From contig NZ_JANINP010000006.1 in assembly GCF_024508665.1 (NCBI RefSeq), positions 434,001 through 498,000 on the forward strand: DNA of 64,000 nucleotides, written 5' to 3'. Of this stretch, positions 27,201 to 35,931 are shown piece after piece (the stretch's first letter is position 1; each line of letters begins with the position of its first letter). Below the pieces are notes generated by a model. The model ran no database searches. It was given only the letters and a program-made list of their open reading frames with translations, and had not been told where the DNA came from. Made by a program: the position numbers and the translations under genes. The stretch comes from Sphingomonas sp. Lineage in GTDB: Bacteria; Pseudomonadota; Alphaproteobacteria; Sphingomonadales; Sphingomonadaceae.

Positions 27201-27907
27201 CGTCGCTCCACCGCGACGTTGAGCATATAGCCGACGCCGCGAACGGTGATGATCGGGGCGGGCTTGCCCGCGCTCGACAATTTGCGGCGCAGACGGCTGA
27301 TCAGCACGTCGACGCTGCGGTCCGAGCTGTCGCCGAGCCGGGTACGCGACAATTCGATCAGCCGTTCACGCGCGATCACTCGCTGGGCGTTGTCGCACAA
27401 GGCAACGAGCAGGTCGAACTCGGCGCCGGTCAGTTCGACTGCCGCGCCGGTCGGCGAAAGCAATTCGCGGCGCGGAAGATTGACGGTCCAGCCCTCGAAA
27501 CTGAGCTCGCCCTTCTCGCGATCAGCGGGGCCGCGTTCGATGGCATGGCGGCGCAGCACGGCGCGAATCCGCGCGACCAATTCGCGCGTTCCGAACGGCT
27601 TGGCGAGATAATCGTCGGCGCCGAGCTCGAGCCCGACGACGCGGTCGGTCTCGCTGCCCTTGGCCGAGATGAAGATGATCGGCACATCGCTGGTGCGGCG
27701 AAGCTCGCGGCACAAATCGATGCCGCTGGTCCCCGGCAACATGATGTCGAGCAGGACGAGATCGACGGGCCCCTGTTCGAACGCGCGCCACATTTCGGGC
27801 GCGGTCGCGGCGGGGCGGACAGTATAGCCATTCTCCTGCAGCGCGCGGGTGGTGAGCGTGCGGAGCGGTGGGTCGTCCTCGACCAGGACGATGTTGGGGG
27901 CGGTCAT
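27197..27907 (-). CDS. Response regulator, OmpR/PhoB family
   Basis: 236 aa. The receiver domain (1-120) has Asp10-Asp11 in IVLVEDD, the phosphorylated Asp54 in LVLLDIMLPG and the conserved Lys in IFISAKGSE. The C-terminal winged-helix DNA-binding domain (about 135-232) has ELTGAEFDLLVALCDNAQRV and SDRSVDVLISRLRRKL. It is the first gene of the two-component operon, with the kinase overlapping its 3' end. Confidence 0.96.
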   Translation of the reverse strand: MTAPNIVLVEDDPPLRTLTTRALQENGYTVRPAATAPEMWRAFEQGPVDLVLLDIMLPGTSGIDLCRELRRTSDVPIIFISAKGSETDRVVGLELGADDYLAKPFGTRELVARIRAVLRRHAIERGPADREKGELSFEGWTVNLPRRELLSPTGAAVELTGAEFDLLVALCDNAQRVIARERLIELSRTRLGDSSDRSVDVLISRLRRKLSSAGKPAPIITVRGVGYMLNVAVERR

Positions 27908-28060
27908 CGGACGACCTCTGTCGGTGCCATGCGCTCGACCTAGTCGCGCGGCGCTTCGCCCTCAAGGTCACCACCCGGGACCGGCAATGATTTGTTACGG
28001 AGCGGCAAGGCGGCGCGACGGATCGAATGGCAGGAAGCGGGCTCTTTTGAGGAGTCCGAT

Positions 28061-28333
28061 GTGAAATCCGTCCTGATCGCCCTGGCCGCCGCGCTCGCCC
28101 TGCCACTACCCGCCGTCGCGCAATCGCTCGATGAGACGCACGAACTGGTCTGGCACCCGGCCGGCAAGATCCCTGCGGCCATCCATCGCATGCGCGACCG
28201 TCCCGCCTGCACTCCAAGCGCGGGGCATCACCAATCGGGCAAGACGGCGATGCCGGCGAAGAAGGCCTGCGGCACGGAAATGGCGAAGGCGCCGGCGGCC
28301 TCTGATGGCGGGGAACCCGCAGTCGCACGATAA
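28061..28333 (+). CDS. Small secreted protein, 90 aa, GTG start
   Basis: The GTG at 28061 is chosen because GAGGAG lies 6 bases upstream and a clean signal peptide follows (KSVLIALAAALALPLPAVAQ, cleaved after about residue 20). The mature part has His, Cys and Met spread along it (HELVWH, HHQSGK, ACGTEM), which could bind a metal, but there is no recognised domain. It is transcribed away from the response regulator across a 153-base gap, the usual place for a target of the two-component system. Confidence 0.6.
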   Translation: MKSVLIALAAALALPLPAVAQSLDETHELVWHPAGKIPAAIHRMRDRPACTPSAGHHQSGKTAMPAKKACGTEMAKAPAASDGGEPAVAR

Positions 28334-28360
28334 CCGCCCGCGTCCTGCTTCAACCAAAAT

Positions 28361-28467
28361 CGTCATCCCAGCGAAGCTGGGACCCATCTCCTGAACGGGC
28401 AGCAAAGTGCGCCGGCTGATTTTGTGGGCGGCGCCGGAGATGGGTCCCCGCTGTCGCGGGGATGACG
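28361..28467. repeat. Intergenic repeat with inverted ends
   Basis: A 107-bp element between convergent genes. The left end begins CGTCATCCCAGCGAAGCTGG and the right end is an imperfect inverted copy (GGAGATGGGTCCCCGCTG onward), each able to form its own small hairpin. Sequences of this type are scattered between genes in sphingomonads. It may also end transcription in both directions. Confidence 0.6.
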
Positions 28468-28485
28468 GTAAGAGAGGCGAGCCCC

Positions 28486-29415
28486 TCACGGCAGCGCGAG
28501 TTGCGCCTTGGCGACCTGTTGCAATTGGACCGCGACCTTGGGATCGATGCCGAGATCGTCGGCGGCGCGCTCATTGGCGCCCAACCGCGTCGGATCGAGT
28601 CCGGTGACGCGGCCGAACACGACCAGTGCCTCGAGATAATAGCCGAAGATGCTCGCGTGATAATGGTCGTAGGTCCACAGATCGACCTGCCCGAATGCGA
28701 CGCCGTTATAGGGGTCGGGGTCGGCGATTCCGCTCGCGATCGCGCGGTTCCATGCTTCGCCGACCGGCAGGACGCCGCGGAACGCTGGCGATAGCGCGCG
28801 CACGCCGTCGGTCGCGCGGCGCAGGTCCTGCGCCATCGCCGTAATCGGCTTGCCCGACCAGGGGCTGCCCGGCTGATAGACCAGGTCGGCCCGGCTCCAG
28901 GTCGCCATCAGATAGATGTCGACCCTCGGGTTGTTGCGCGCGAACATCGCGGCAAGTTGCGGCGCGTAGGTGCGGTAATCGGTTGGGTCACCGGGATGCT
29001 CGCGGTCGAGCGTGCTCAGTTCCTGGAGGACGACGACATCCCATTGGCGGTCGATCAGCTGGCGGCGCTGATTCCAGTGGAAGCCGAGCGTCTTGCCGCC
29101 ATCGGTCTCCAGCGCCACCGTGTAATTGAGACCGGACTCGGCGGCGAACAATTTGAATAGCGCCGGCACGCCGCCATAGCCGTCGCCGTTCAGGTCGATG
29201 ACGGTGTTGTTGCGATAGCGCTTGACCGCGGAATGCGCCCCTTGCGTGAAGCTGTTGCCGATGAACAGGATCGAGCGCGGCCGGGTGACTGTCGCAGCCC
29301 GCGGCGCGGCGGTAGCGGCCGGTGGCGGCGGGACCACCTGCGCCACCACCGGGGTCGCGGCAACGGCGCCAAACGCGATGCCGAGCGCGAGGGTGAACAG
29401 GGTAAGTCGCTTCAT
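28486..29415 (-). CDS. Secreted SGNH-type hydrolase, DUF4886-like
   Basis: 309 aa from the ATG at 29415 (MKRLTLFTLALGIAFG), which follows the TonB receptor stop by 2 bases. The signal peptide ends near PVVAQ. The domain opens with SILFIGNSFTQGAHSAV, where the Ser is the likely nucleophile. Asp and His of the triad would be in VDLWTYDHYHAS (residues about 245-256). Members of this group resemble esterases acting on carbohydrates; the substrate here is unknown. Co-transcription with the receptor suggests it processes what the receptor binds. Confidence 0.8.
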   Translation of the reverse strand: MKRLTLFTLALGIAFGAVAATPVVAQVVPPPPAATAAPRAATVTRPRSILFIGNSFTQGAHSAVKRYRNNTVIDLNGDGYGGVPALFKLFAAESGLNYTVALETDGGKTLGFHWNQRRQLIDRQWDVVVLQELSTLDREHPGDPTDYRTYAPQLAAMFARNNPRVDIYLMATWSRADLVYQPGSPWSGKPITAMAQDLRRATDGVRALSPAFRGVLPVGEAWNRAIASGIADPDPYNGVAFGQVDLWTYDHYHASIFGYYLEALVVFGRVTGLDPTRLGANERAADDLGIDPKVAVQLQQVAKAQLALP

Positions 29416-29417
29416 TG

Positions 29418-32400
29418 TCAGAACTTCTTCCCAATCTGCATGTACCAATAGCGTCCATAAGGCACGTAGAGCGAGCCGAGATAGCCCGACTCCGTGACCG
29501 GAGGCTGCTTGTCGAAGATATTACGCGCTCCGATGCGGAAACTGGTGCCGTCCATAGGGCCTTTGCGGAGGCGATATTGTGCGTAGAGGTTGAACTGGGT
29601 CTGACCATCCACGACGAACGGATTGCCCGCGCCATCCAGGAAATTGGTGTCGTAGACCGTGCCGATATAATTGGCGTAGCCGCCCAGCTGGAACCCGCCC
29701 AACGTCCAGGTCAGCGATCCCGACCAGCGCCATTTCGGTTTGCCGTTGACCTGAAGCAGGCTCCTCGCGTCGGTCAGCGGCGTCGCCGGGTTGATGGTGC
29801 CGGCGGCGCGCGCGTCGAACAACGCCTGCACCGCGGGCGGCGTCTGGCGGCTGTACTTCGTCAGCCGCGCGACGTTGACGTTGAGGTTGAACCGCCCGAA
29901 CCCGGTCCTGACCGTGTAGAGCATGGTCAGATCGTATCCGCGTACCGTCTGGGGCAACAGGTTGACGAACTGGTCCTTGATCAAGGTGACGGCGCCGGCG
30001 GGGGCCAGGCCGGTGCCGGCGAAGACCGGCGTGTCGTCGCTGGTCGGCGCGGCGCGGATCACGTTGGGGTTGCTCGATCCCTGCAAGCGCAACAGGTAAT
30101 CGAGCACCAAGGCGTTCTGTGCTCCAAACTGGCCGACGATCCCGGTCTGCTTGATCGACCAGTAATCGGCGGTGAAGGTCAGCTTGCCGTATTCGCTCGG
30201 GATGAACTTGGGTTCGAGCACGACACCCGCCGTCCAGTTGGTGCTGTTCTCGGGCTTGAGGTCGGGATTGCCGCTGACAGAGATCGAATAGCCGATCGTC
30301 CGCGTGCAGCCGGGGAAGTTGTTGGCGGCAAGGCGGCCAGCGCGGACGTCTGCCTCGCAACGATAATAATCGGTCGAGGCGGCGCCATTGGTGTTGAGCC
30401 GCGAAAAGGCGACCGCATTGGTCTGCTCCAGATTCGGCGCGCGGAATCCCTTCGAATAGGAGCCGCGCAGGCGGATGCCGTCGATCAGGTCCCAGGCCGC
30501 GGCGATCTTCGGCTTCGCCACCGAGCCGAAGTCGCTGTAATGCTCGTAACGCCCGGCGAGCTGGACATCCAAGCGGCGGATCAGCGGCACTTTCATATCC
30601 GGCGAGATGACGGGCACGGCGAGCTCTCCGAACGCCGAGAAGACGGTGCGCTCGCCATGGGTGCTGAACGTCGGACTGACCGCGGCGATGTTCGACAGAT
30701 TGGTCGCGCCGGTCACCGAATCGGTAAAGGTCACGGTGCCGTTGAGGTTGGGGTCGCGATCGTCGCGCTGCGTCTCGCGCCGGCCTTCGATGCCAAGCGC
30801 GATGCCCAGCCCGCCCGCCGGCAGGGCGATCAGGTCCGGCTTGGACAATTTGAAGTCGGCGAGGCCGAGAGTCGTCTTGGATTGGCGGCGCAGATTGACT
30901 TTGAACTGATCGATCGTCGACTGGCTGGCGGGTGAGCAGTCGCCGAGGCTTGGGCTCGCCGCGCAGCCGCCGCTGAACGGATTATAGGCGTCGGGCGTCG
31001 ACAGGCTCAGATTCTTCTGCAGCTTGGTCATGTCGATCGCATTCGAATTGTCGGTCGCCTGGGCTTCCGAATAGAGCAGGCCGGTGTCGAAATCGAAGCT
31101 GCCGATCTTGCCCTTGGCGCCGACCAGGAAACGGTCCTGCCAGTTGACGGTGTTCACCACCTGATATCCGGCGTCGAGGAAACGATATGTGCTGAGCGTT
31201 ACGGGCAGGCCGGCGGCAGGGACGTTGGTCAGGCCCGGGATGCGGTTGGGGTTGGTCTGGCCGTTGGCGAATGTCACCGGGCCAAACGGATTCCAGTAAT
31301 TGGACGCCGGGATGGTGATGGCGTTCAGGTTGATCGTCGGCGGCTGGATGCGCTGCGTATCCGCGCGGTAATAGCCGAGCTCGGTATAGAGCGTGACGCG
31401 GTCCGACACGTCGTAATGTGCGGTCAGGAAGCTGTTGTAGCGATTGAGCGACGGCGTGACCGTCGTGCCCGGGCGCGTATCGAACCGCTCCGAGCGCAAG
31501 GTCGTCGCGGTCGCGCGCGAGCCCGTGCCGAGGCAGGTGTCGGCGCTGAGCACGAACACACAGCCCGGATTGAGCACCGACTGGGTGTGGAACGCGCCGG
31601 CAGACGAGGTCAGCGCCTTGTTGCCCGGGCTCATGCGGATCGTGCCCGGCCCGCCGACGACCGCGAGATTGGCCCAGGGCGACTGGGTGGCGCGGCCGTC
31701 CGCGGTCAGGTTGCCGGCAAAGGCGGGATTATCCGCGAACAAGGACAGCAGATTGTCGGTCGCGGTATAGGGCTCGTCCGACGCGAGCTGTGCCGTGTGG
31801 CGGGTGTAGTCGAGATAGAGCGACACGTTGCCGCGGCCGCCGCCGAAATTCTTGCCGTAGGTGCCGGTCACTTCATAGTCGCGGCGGCTGGTGCCCTCGG
31901 GCCCGCCATAGCGGAAGTCGAAGCTGCCGCCGTTGAGATCGGTCTTGGTCACCGTGTTGACCACGCCGGCGACCGCATCCGAGCCATAGATGGCGGCGGC
32001 ACCGTCGCGCAGGATCTCGACGCGTTCCAACCCCGCTACGGGCAGCGAATTGGCGTTGTAGCCGAGCACCGGCACGTTGCCTTCGCCCGCCTGGCTGGTC
32101 GGATGCGAGACGAGACGGCGGCCGTTGAGCAGGACGAGCGTATAGCCGATGCCCAGGTTGCGCAGGTTGATCGAATTGACGTCGCCGCGCGCCGCGTTGC
32201 TGGTCTGCGGGTTGTTGCCTTCGTTGAACGTGACGTCGCCGGCCTGCGGAATCGAGCGGAACAGATCGTCACCCGACGCCGCGCCCATCGCGTCGATCTG
32301 GTCGCTGCCGATCACCGTGACCGGCAAGGCGGCGGTGGTCTTCGCGCCCCGAATCTGCGTGCCGACGACGACGATGTCCTTCTCGGATCCGGACTGGCCG

Positions 32401-32588
32401 CTCGCCTGGCTGTCATTGCTTTGCGAGTCGGTGAGGCCGGGGACATTGTCCTGCGGCGCGGCCTGGGTTTGGGATTGGTCTTGGGGTGGCGCGGCGGGCA
32501 CATCCTGTGCGGCTGCCGGGCGCGCCGCGGTCAGCGCCGCCAATGCGGTGCCGGCAGCCAAAGCGCTCAGCCTGATCGATCGATTCAT
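29418..32588 (-). CDS. TonB-dependent receptor downstream of dctA
   Basis: 1056 aa from the ATG at 32588, which has GGGGAGAG just upstream; an extension to 32630 would run into dctA. It has a signal peptide (ARPAAAQ), a Gln/Ser-rich linker (about 30-70), a TonB-box-like DIVVVGTQI, and a plug with LVLLNGRRLVSHP and VERVEILRDGAAAIYGSDAVAGVVN. A long barrel ends in YWYMQIGKKF. It lies 19 bases past the dctA stop, which suggests a role in taking up a dicarboxylate-containing or related substrate. The ligand is unproven. Confidence 0.94.
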   Translation of the reverse strand: MNRSIRLSALAAGTALAALTAARPAAAQDVPAAPPQDQSQTQAAPQDNVPGLTDSQSNDSQASGQSGSEKDIVVVGTQIRGAKTTAALPVTVIGSDQIDAMGAASGDDLFRSIPQAGDVTFNEGNNPQTSNAARGDVNSINLRNLGIGYTLVLLNGRRLVSHPTSQAGEGNVPVLGYNANSLPVAGLERVEILRDGAAAIYGSDAVAGVVNTVTKTDLNGGSFDFRYGGPEGTSRRDYEVTGTYGKNFGGGRGNVSLYLDYTRHTAQLASDEPYTATDNLLSLFADNPAFAGNLTADGRATQSPWANLAVVGGPGTIRMSPGNKALTSSAGAFHTQSVLNPGCVFVLSADTCLGTGSRATATTLRSERFDTRPGTTVTPSLNRYNSFLTAHYDVSDRVTLYTELGYYRADTQRIQPPTINLNAITIPASNYWNPFGPVTFANGQTNPNRIPGLTNVPAAGLPVTLSTYRFLDAGYQVVNTVNWQDRFLVGAKGKIGSFDFDTGLLYSEAQATDNSNAIDMTKLQKNLSLSTPDAYNPFSGGCAASPSLGDCSPASQSTIDQFKVNLRRQSKTTLGLADFKLSKPDLIALPAGGLGIALGIEGRRETQRDDRDPNLNGTVTFTDSVTGATNLSNIAAVSPTFSTHGERTVFSAFGELAVPVISPDMKVPLIRRLDVQLAGRYEHYSDFGSVAKPKIAAAWDLIDGIRLRGSYSKGFRAPNLEQTNAVAFSRLNTNGAASTDYYRCEADVRAGRLAANNFPGCTRTIGYSISVSGNPDLKPENSTNWTAGVVLEPKFIPSEYGKLTFTADYWSIKQTGIVGQFGAQNALVLDYLLRLQGSSNPNVIRAAPTSDDTPVFAGTGLAPAGAVTLIKDQFVNLLPQTVRGYDLTMLYTVRTGFGRFNLNVNVARLTKYSRQTPPAVQALFDARAAGTINPATPLTDARSLLQVNGKPKWRWSGSLTWTLGGFQLGGYANYIGTVYDTNFLDGAGNPFVVDGQTQFNLYAQYRLRKGPMDGTSFRIGARNIFDKQPPVTESGYLGSLYVPYGRYWYMQIGKKF

Positions 32589-32607
32589 GTCACTCTCCCC
32601 GTTTTCG

Positions 32608-33948
32608 TTATGCGATGATCTGTGGCTCAACGGCCGCTTCGAGATTCTCTTCGACCAGCGGCCGCCAGCTGAGCGCGCTGTCGAGCGCGGCGCGGTCCAG
32701 CTTGCCTTCCCAGCGCGCCACGACGATCGCGGCGACCGCGTTGCCGATGAAATTGGTGAGGCTGCGGCATTCGCTCATGAAGCGGTCGACGCCCAGGATC
32801 AGCGCCATGCCGGCGACCGGCACCGACGGCACGATCGACAAGGTCGCGGCGAGCGTGACGAAGCCGGCACCGGTGACCCCCGCGGCGCCCTTCGAACTCA
32901 GCATCGCGACCGCCATCAGCAGCAATTGATCGCCCAGCGACAGGTGCACTCCGGTCGCCTGCGCGATGAACAGGGCGGCGAGCGTCATGTAGATGTTGGT
33001 GCCGTCGAGGTTGAACGAATAGCCGGTCGGCACGACCAGCCCGACCACGCCGCGGTCGCAGCCTGCCGCCTCCAGCTTGGCGATAAGGTTGGGCAGCGCC
33101 GCCTCGGACGACGAGGTGCCGAGCACGAGCAGCAATTCGGCCTTGAGATAGCCGAGCAGCTTGAGGATCGAGAAACCATGCGCGCGGGCGACCGCGCCCA
33201 GCACGATCAGGACGAACAGCAATGACGTCAGATAAAAGGTCGCGACCAGCGCGCCGAGATTGATCAGGCTGCCGACGCCATATTTGCCGATAGTGAAGGC
33301 GATCGCGCCGAACGCGCCGATCGGTGCCGCCTTCATCAGGATGCCGGTGAGCTTGAACACGACCAGGCCGAGCCGCTCGACCAGCTCGAGGACAGGTTCG
33401 GCGGGGCGCCCTACGAGCGACAGCGAAATGCCGAACAGGATCGCGACGAACAACGTCTGCAGGATGGACCCATCGGTCAGCGCGGAAACCATCGTCGTCG
33501 GAATGATCGCCATCAGGAAGCCGGTGACGCTGGTTTCGTGCGCGTCGTGCGCATAACCGGAGACCGCTTTGGCATCGAGCGTGGCCGGGTCGACGTTCAT
33601 CCCCGCGCCGGGCTGAACGACATTGGCGACGATCAGGCCGACGATCAGCGCGAGCGTCGAGAAGACCAGGAAATAGCCGAAGGCTTTCAGGGCGACACGA
33701 CCGACCGAGCCGAGCTCGCGCATCCCGGCGATACCGCCAACCACGGTCAGGAAGATGACCGGTGCAATGATCATCTTGACCAATTTGATGAACCCGTCGC
33801 CGAGTGGCTTGAGCGCTTCGCCGCCGGCCGGCCAGAAATGGCCGAGCATTGCGCCGAGCACGATCGCGGCGAGCACCTGCGCATAGAGGTGGCGGTAGAA
33901 AGGCTTGCGCGCTTGGGGCGCCGGCGCCTCGACGGGGTGAGCGATCAT
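32608..33948 (-). CDS. dctA: C4-dicarboxylate/proton or sodium symporter DctA
   Basis: 446-aa inner-membrane carrier for succinate, fumarate and malate (DAACS family). The first helix is [23 protein letters not shown]. The re-entrant loop with [15 protein letters not shown] and the substrate/cation motif [16 protein letters not shown] are both conserved. AGAGGAA precedes the start. It diverges from the dctB-dctD sensor/regulator pair, the classical arrangement, and it heads a same-strand run with a TonB receptor and a hydrolase. Confidence 0.96.
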   Translation of the reverse strand: MIAHPVEAPAPQARKPFYRHLYAQVLAAIVLGAMLGHFWPAGGEALKPLGDGFIKLVKMIIAPVIFLTVVGGIAGMRELGSVGRVALKAFGYFLVFSTLALIVGLIVANVVQPGAGMNVDPATLDAKAVSGYAHDAHETSVTGFLMAIIPTTMVSALTDGSILQTLFVAILFGISLSLVGRPAEPVLELVERLGLVVFKLTGILMKAAPIGAFGAIAFTIGKYGVGSLINLGALVATFYLTSLLFVLIVLGAVARAHGFSILKLLGYLKAELLLVLGTSSSEAALPNLIAKLEAAGCDRGVVGLVVPTGYSFNLDGTNIYMTLAALFIAQATGVHLSLGDQLLLMAVAMLSSKGAAGVTGAGFVTLAATLSIVPSVPVAGMALILGVDRFMSECRSLTNFIGNAVAAIVVARWEGKLDRAALDSALSWRPLVEENLEAAVEPQIIA

Positions 33949-34054
33949 TGTTCCTCTCTGTGTGGGGCGGCGGGCCCCGTGGCCCTTGTCACCGGGCCTT
34001 GATCATGCATTCTTGCAGCAGCGAATGCGGCAGGCCAGCAGCTTGGTTGCATAG

Positions 34055-34080
34055 GATAAGATATTGAAAAATATACTATC
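34055..34080. promoter_or_regulatory. AT-rich imperfect palindrome, likely part of the dctA promoter
   Basis: An unusually AT-rich 26 bases in a GC-rich gap, with an imperfect dyad (GATA...TATC ends and ATATT/AATAT arms). It lies about 110 bases before the dctA start and could hold promoter elements. No sigma-54 type -24/-12 pair (TGGCAC-N5-TTGC) was seen by eye in the gap. Confidence 0.35.
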
Positions 34081-34113
34081 TGTGGAATCCTCTGAGACAA
34101 GTGCGGTGGCGGC

Positions 34114-34133
34114 ATGTGCGGATTTCCGCACAT
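34114..34133. promoter_or_regulatory. Perfect 20-bp palindrome, candidate DctD binding site
   Basis: ATGTGCGGATTTCCGCACAT: 9-bp arms around TT, between the divergent dctA and dctB-dctD units. Its first three bases form an ATG in frame with dctB, but a palindrome there and a better placed GTG at 34147 argue that this ATG is not the start. It resembles the dyads bound by NtrC-class DctD regulators. Confidence 0.6.
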
Positions 34134-34146
34134 CCATGGAGCAATA

Positions 34147-35931
34147 GTGCGGGATTTCGCCCTTTCGCTCCGCGCGTTTTGGCGCAGGATTTGGCTGGTC
34201 GGCCTTGTCCTGCTGGGGGTCGTCGTCCTGCTGGTCTGGGCGGGTGCGCGCTGGTCGCTGGCCCAGGCCGAGGCAGCGGCCGATGCGACTGCGCGCCAGA
34301 CCGCACGCACGCACGTCGCCTTGCTGTCGAGCGAACTCCAGAAATTCCGTCTGCTGCCGGTGGTGCTGGTCGAATATCCGGATGTCGCGGCGACCTTGGC
34401 GAACGGAAGTGGCCCGGCGCAGTCGCGGCTGGACCGCACGCTGGAGCAACTTGCCCAGCGCACCGACGCTGCCGCCATCTATGTCGTCGATGCGAGCGGC
34501 ACGACCCGCGCGGCGAGCAATTGGAACAGTCCGGCCAGCTTTGTTGGCCAGAATTACGGATTCCGCCCCTATTTCCGAGACGCCATGGCGAGGGGCGCGT
34601 CGGAATTCTTCGCGCTGGGTACGGTCAGCGGCCGGCCGGGCCTGTACCTTGCCCGGCGGGTCGATCGCGTCGGCCGCGCGCTCGGCGTGGTGGTCGTCAA
34701 GGTCGAATTCGACGGCGTCGAGGCGGCCTGGACGCGCAATACCGGCATGACGTTCGTGGTCGACGCGCATGGCGTCATCCTGGTGACGGGCGTGCCAGAC
34801 TGGCGCTTCCACGCGATTCGGCCGATCGACGCGGCGACGATCGCCGACCTCAGGCGCACGCTGCAATTCGGCAACGCCCCGCCCGCGCCTGCGCCGATCG
34901 CGTTCGACGGCGCCGGCGCGCTGATCGGCGGCAAGACGCGCTACCGTGTCGCGGTCGAGCCGGCTCCGCTTGGCAGCGGGCGGCTGTTCCATTTGTCGCC
35001 GCTCGATCCGCCGCTGGCGGCAGCGCGCAGTCAGGCGCTGTTGCTCGGGCTGGGATTGTTGCTGGTCCTTGCCATCGCCGCAGGTATCTTGATCCGATCG
35101 GCGGAGACACGGCGGATACAGGCGCGGGCGCGCACAGCCTTGGAAGAAGAAGTGAAGCGCCGCACTGCCGAATTGAGCGATGCCAATGCGCGGCTGGTGA
35201 TCGAATCCGAGGAGCGGATCGAAGCCGACCGCCGCTATCGCGAATCGCGCGAGGAATTGGCGCAGGCCAACCGACTCGCTTCGCTGGGTCAGATCACCGC
35301 CGGCGTTGCCCATGAAATCAACCAGCCGGTCGCGGCAATCCGCACCTTTGCCGAAAACGGGACGACGTTGATCGATCGCGATGCGCCTGAAAAAGCGCGC
35401 GAGAACCTGGCGCGGATCGTCGATCTGACCGCGCGGATCGGCACGATCACCGGCGAGCTGCGCGCCTTTGCGCGGCGCCGCGCGAGTGCGGGCGGAACCG
35501 CCCCGCTGGGATCGGTGCTGGACGGCATGTTGCTCCTGCTCGGCGAACGCGCGCGGGGCGTTGTGCGGGTCGAGATCGATCCGAAGCTGCTCGTCACGCC
35601 GTTAATCGGCGACCGCACGCGGCTCGAACAGGTCGTCATCAACCTGGTTCAAAATGCGATCGAAGCAGTCGAGGGGCGTTCCGACGGCCGCATAACGATG
35701 ACCGCTGCGCCGGTTGTCGGGGCGGTCGAGCTGACCGTCGCCGACAACGGCGCGGGTCTCGATCCCGCGGTCGCGGCGAGCCTGTTCACGCCGTTTGCCT
35801 CGGCCAAGCCGGAGGGGCTGGGGCTGGGGCTGGCGATCGCGCGCGATATCGCGCGCGAATTCGGCGGCGACATCACCTACCGCCCCGCGCCCGCAGGTGC
35901 CATTTTCGTCGCGCGATTGAAGACCGCATGA
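34147..35931 (+). CDS. dctB: C4-dicarboxylate sensor histidine kinase DctB
   Basis: 594 aa from the GTG at 34147, chosen because GGAG lies 5 bases upstream; the ATG at 34114 is part of a palindrome. TM1 is at about 10-32 and a periplasmic double-PAS/Cache sensor region follows (about 33-300, with IYVVDASGTTRAASNW and FVVDAHGVILVTGVPDWR). TM2 is at about 305-325, then a coiled coil. The phosphoacceptor His is in ITAGVAHEINQPVAAI, the N-box is NLVQNAIEAV and the G-box is GLGLGLAIARDI. The 3' end overlaps dctD by 4 bases. Confidence 0.94.
   Translation: MRDFALSLRAFWRRIWLVGLVLLGVVVLLVWAGARWSLAQAEAAADATARQTARTHVALLSSELQKFRLLPVVLVEYPDVAATLANGSGPAQSRLDRTLEQLAQRTDAAAIYVVDASGTTRAASNWNSPASFVGQNYGFRPYFRDAMARGASEFFALGTVSGRPGLYLARRVDRVGRALGVVVVKVEFDGVEAAWTRNTGMTFVVDAHGVILVTGVPDWRFHAIRPIDAATIADLRRTLQFGNAPPAPAPIAFDGAGALIGGKTRYRVAVEPAPLGSGRLFHLSPLDPPLAAARSQALLLGLGLLLVLAIAAGILIRSAETRRIQARARTALEEEVKRRTAELSDANARLVIESEERIEADRRYRESREELAQANRLASLGQITAGVAHEINQPVAAIRTFAENGTTLIDRDAPEKARENLARIVDLTARIGTITGELRAFARRRASAGGTAPLGSVLDGMLLLLGERARGVVRVEIDPKLLVTPLIGDRTRLEQVVINLVQNAIEAVEGRSDGRITMTAAPVVGAVELTVADNGAGLDPAVAASLFTPFASAKPEGLGLGLAIARDIAREFGGDITYRPAPAGAIFVARLKTA

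Noticed and set aside
29415..30935. 506-aa open frame antisense to the second TonB receptor
   Set aside because: Arg/Asp-rich shadow without signal peptide or motif.
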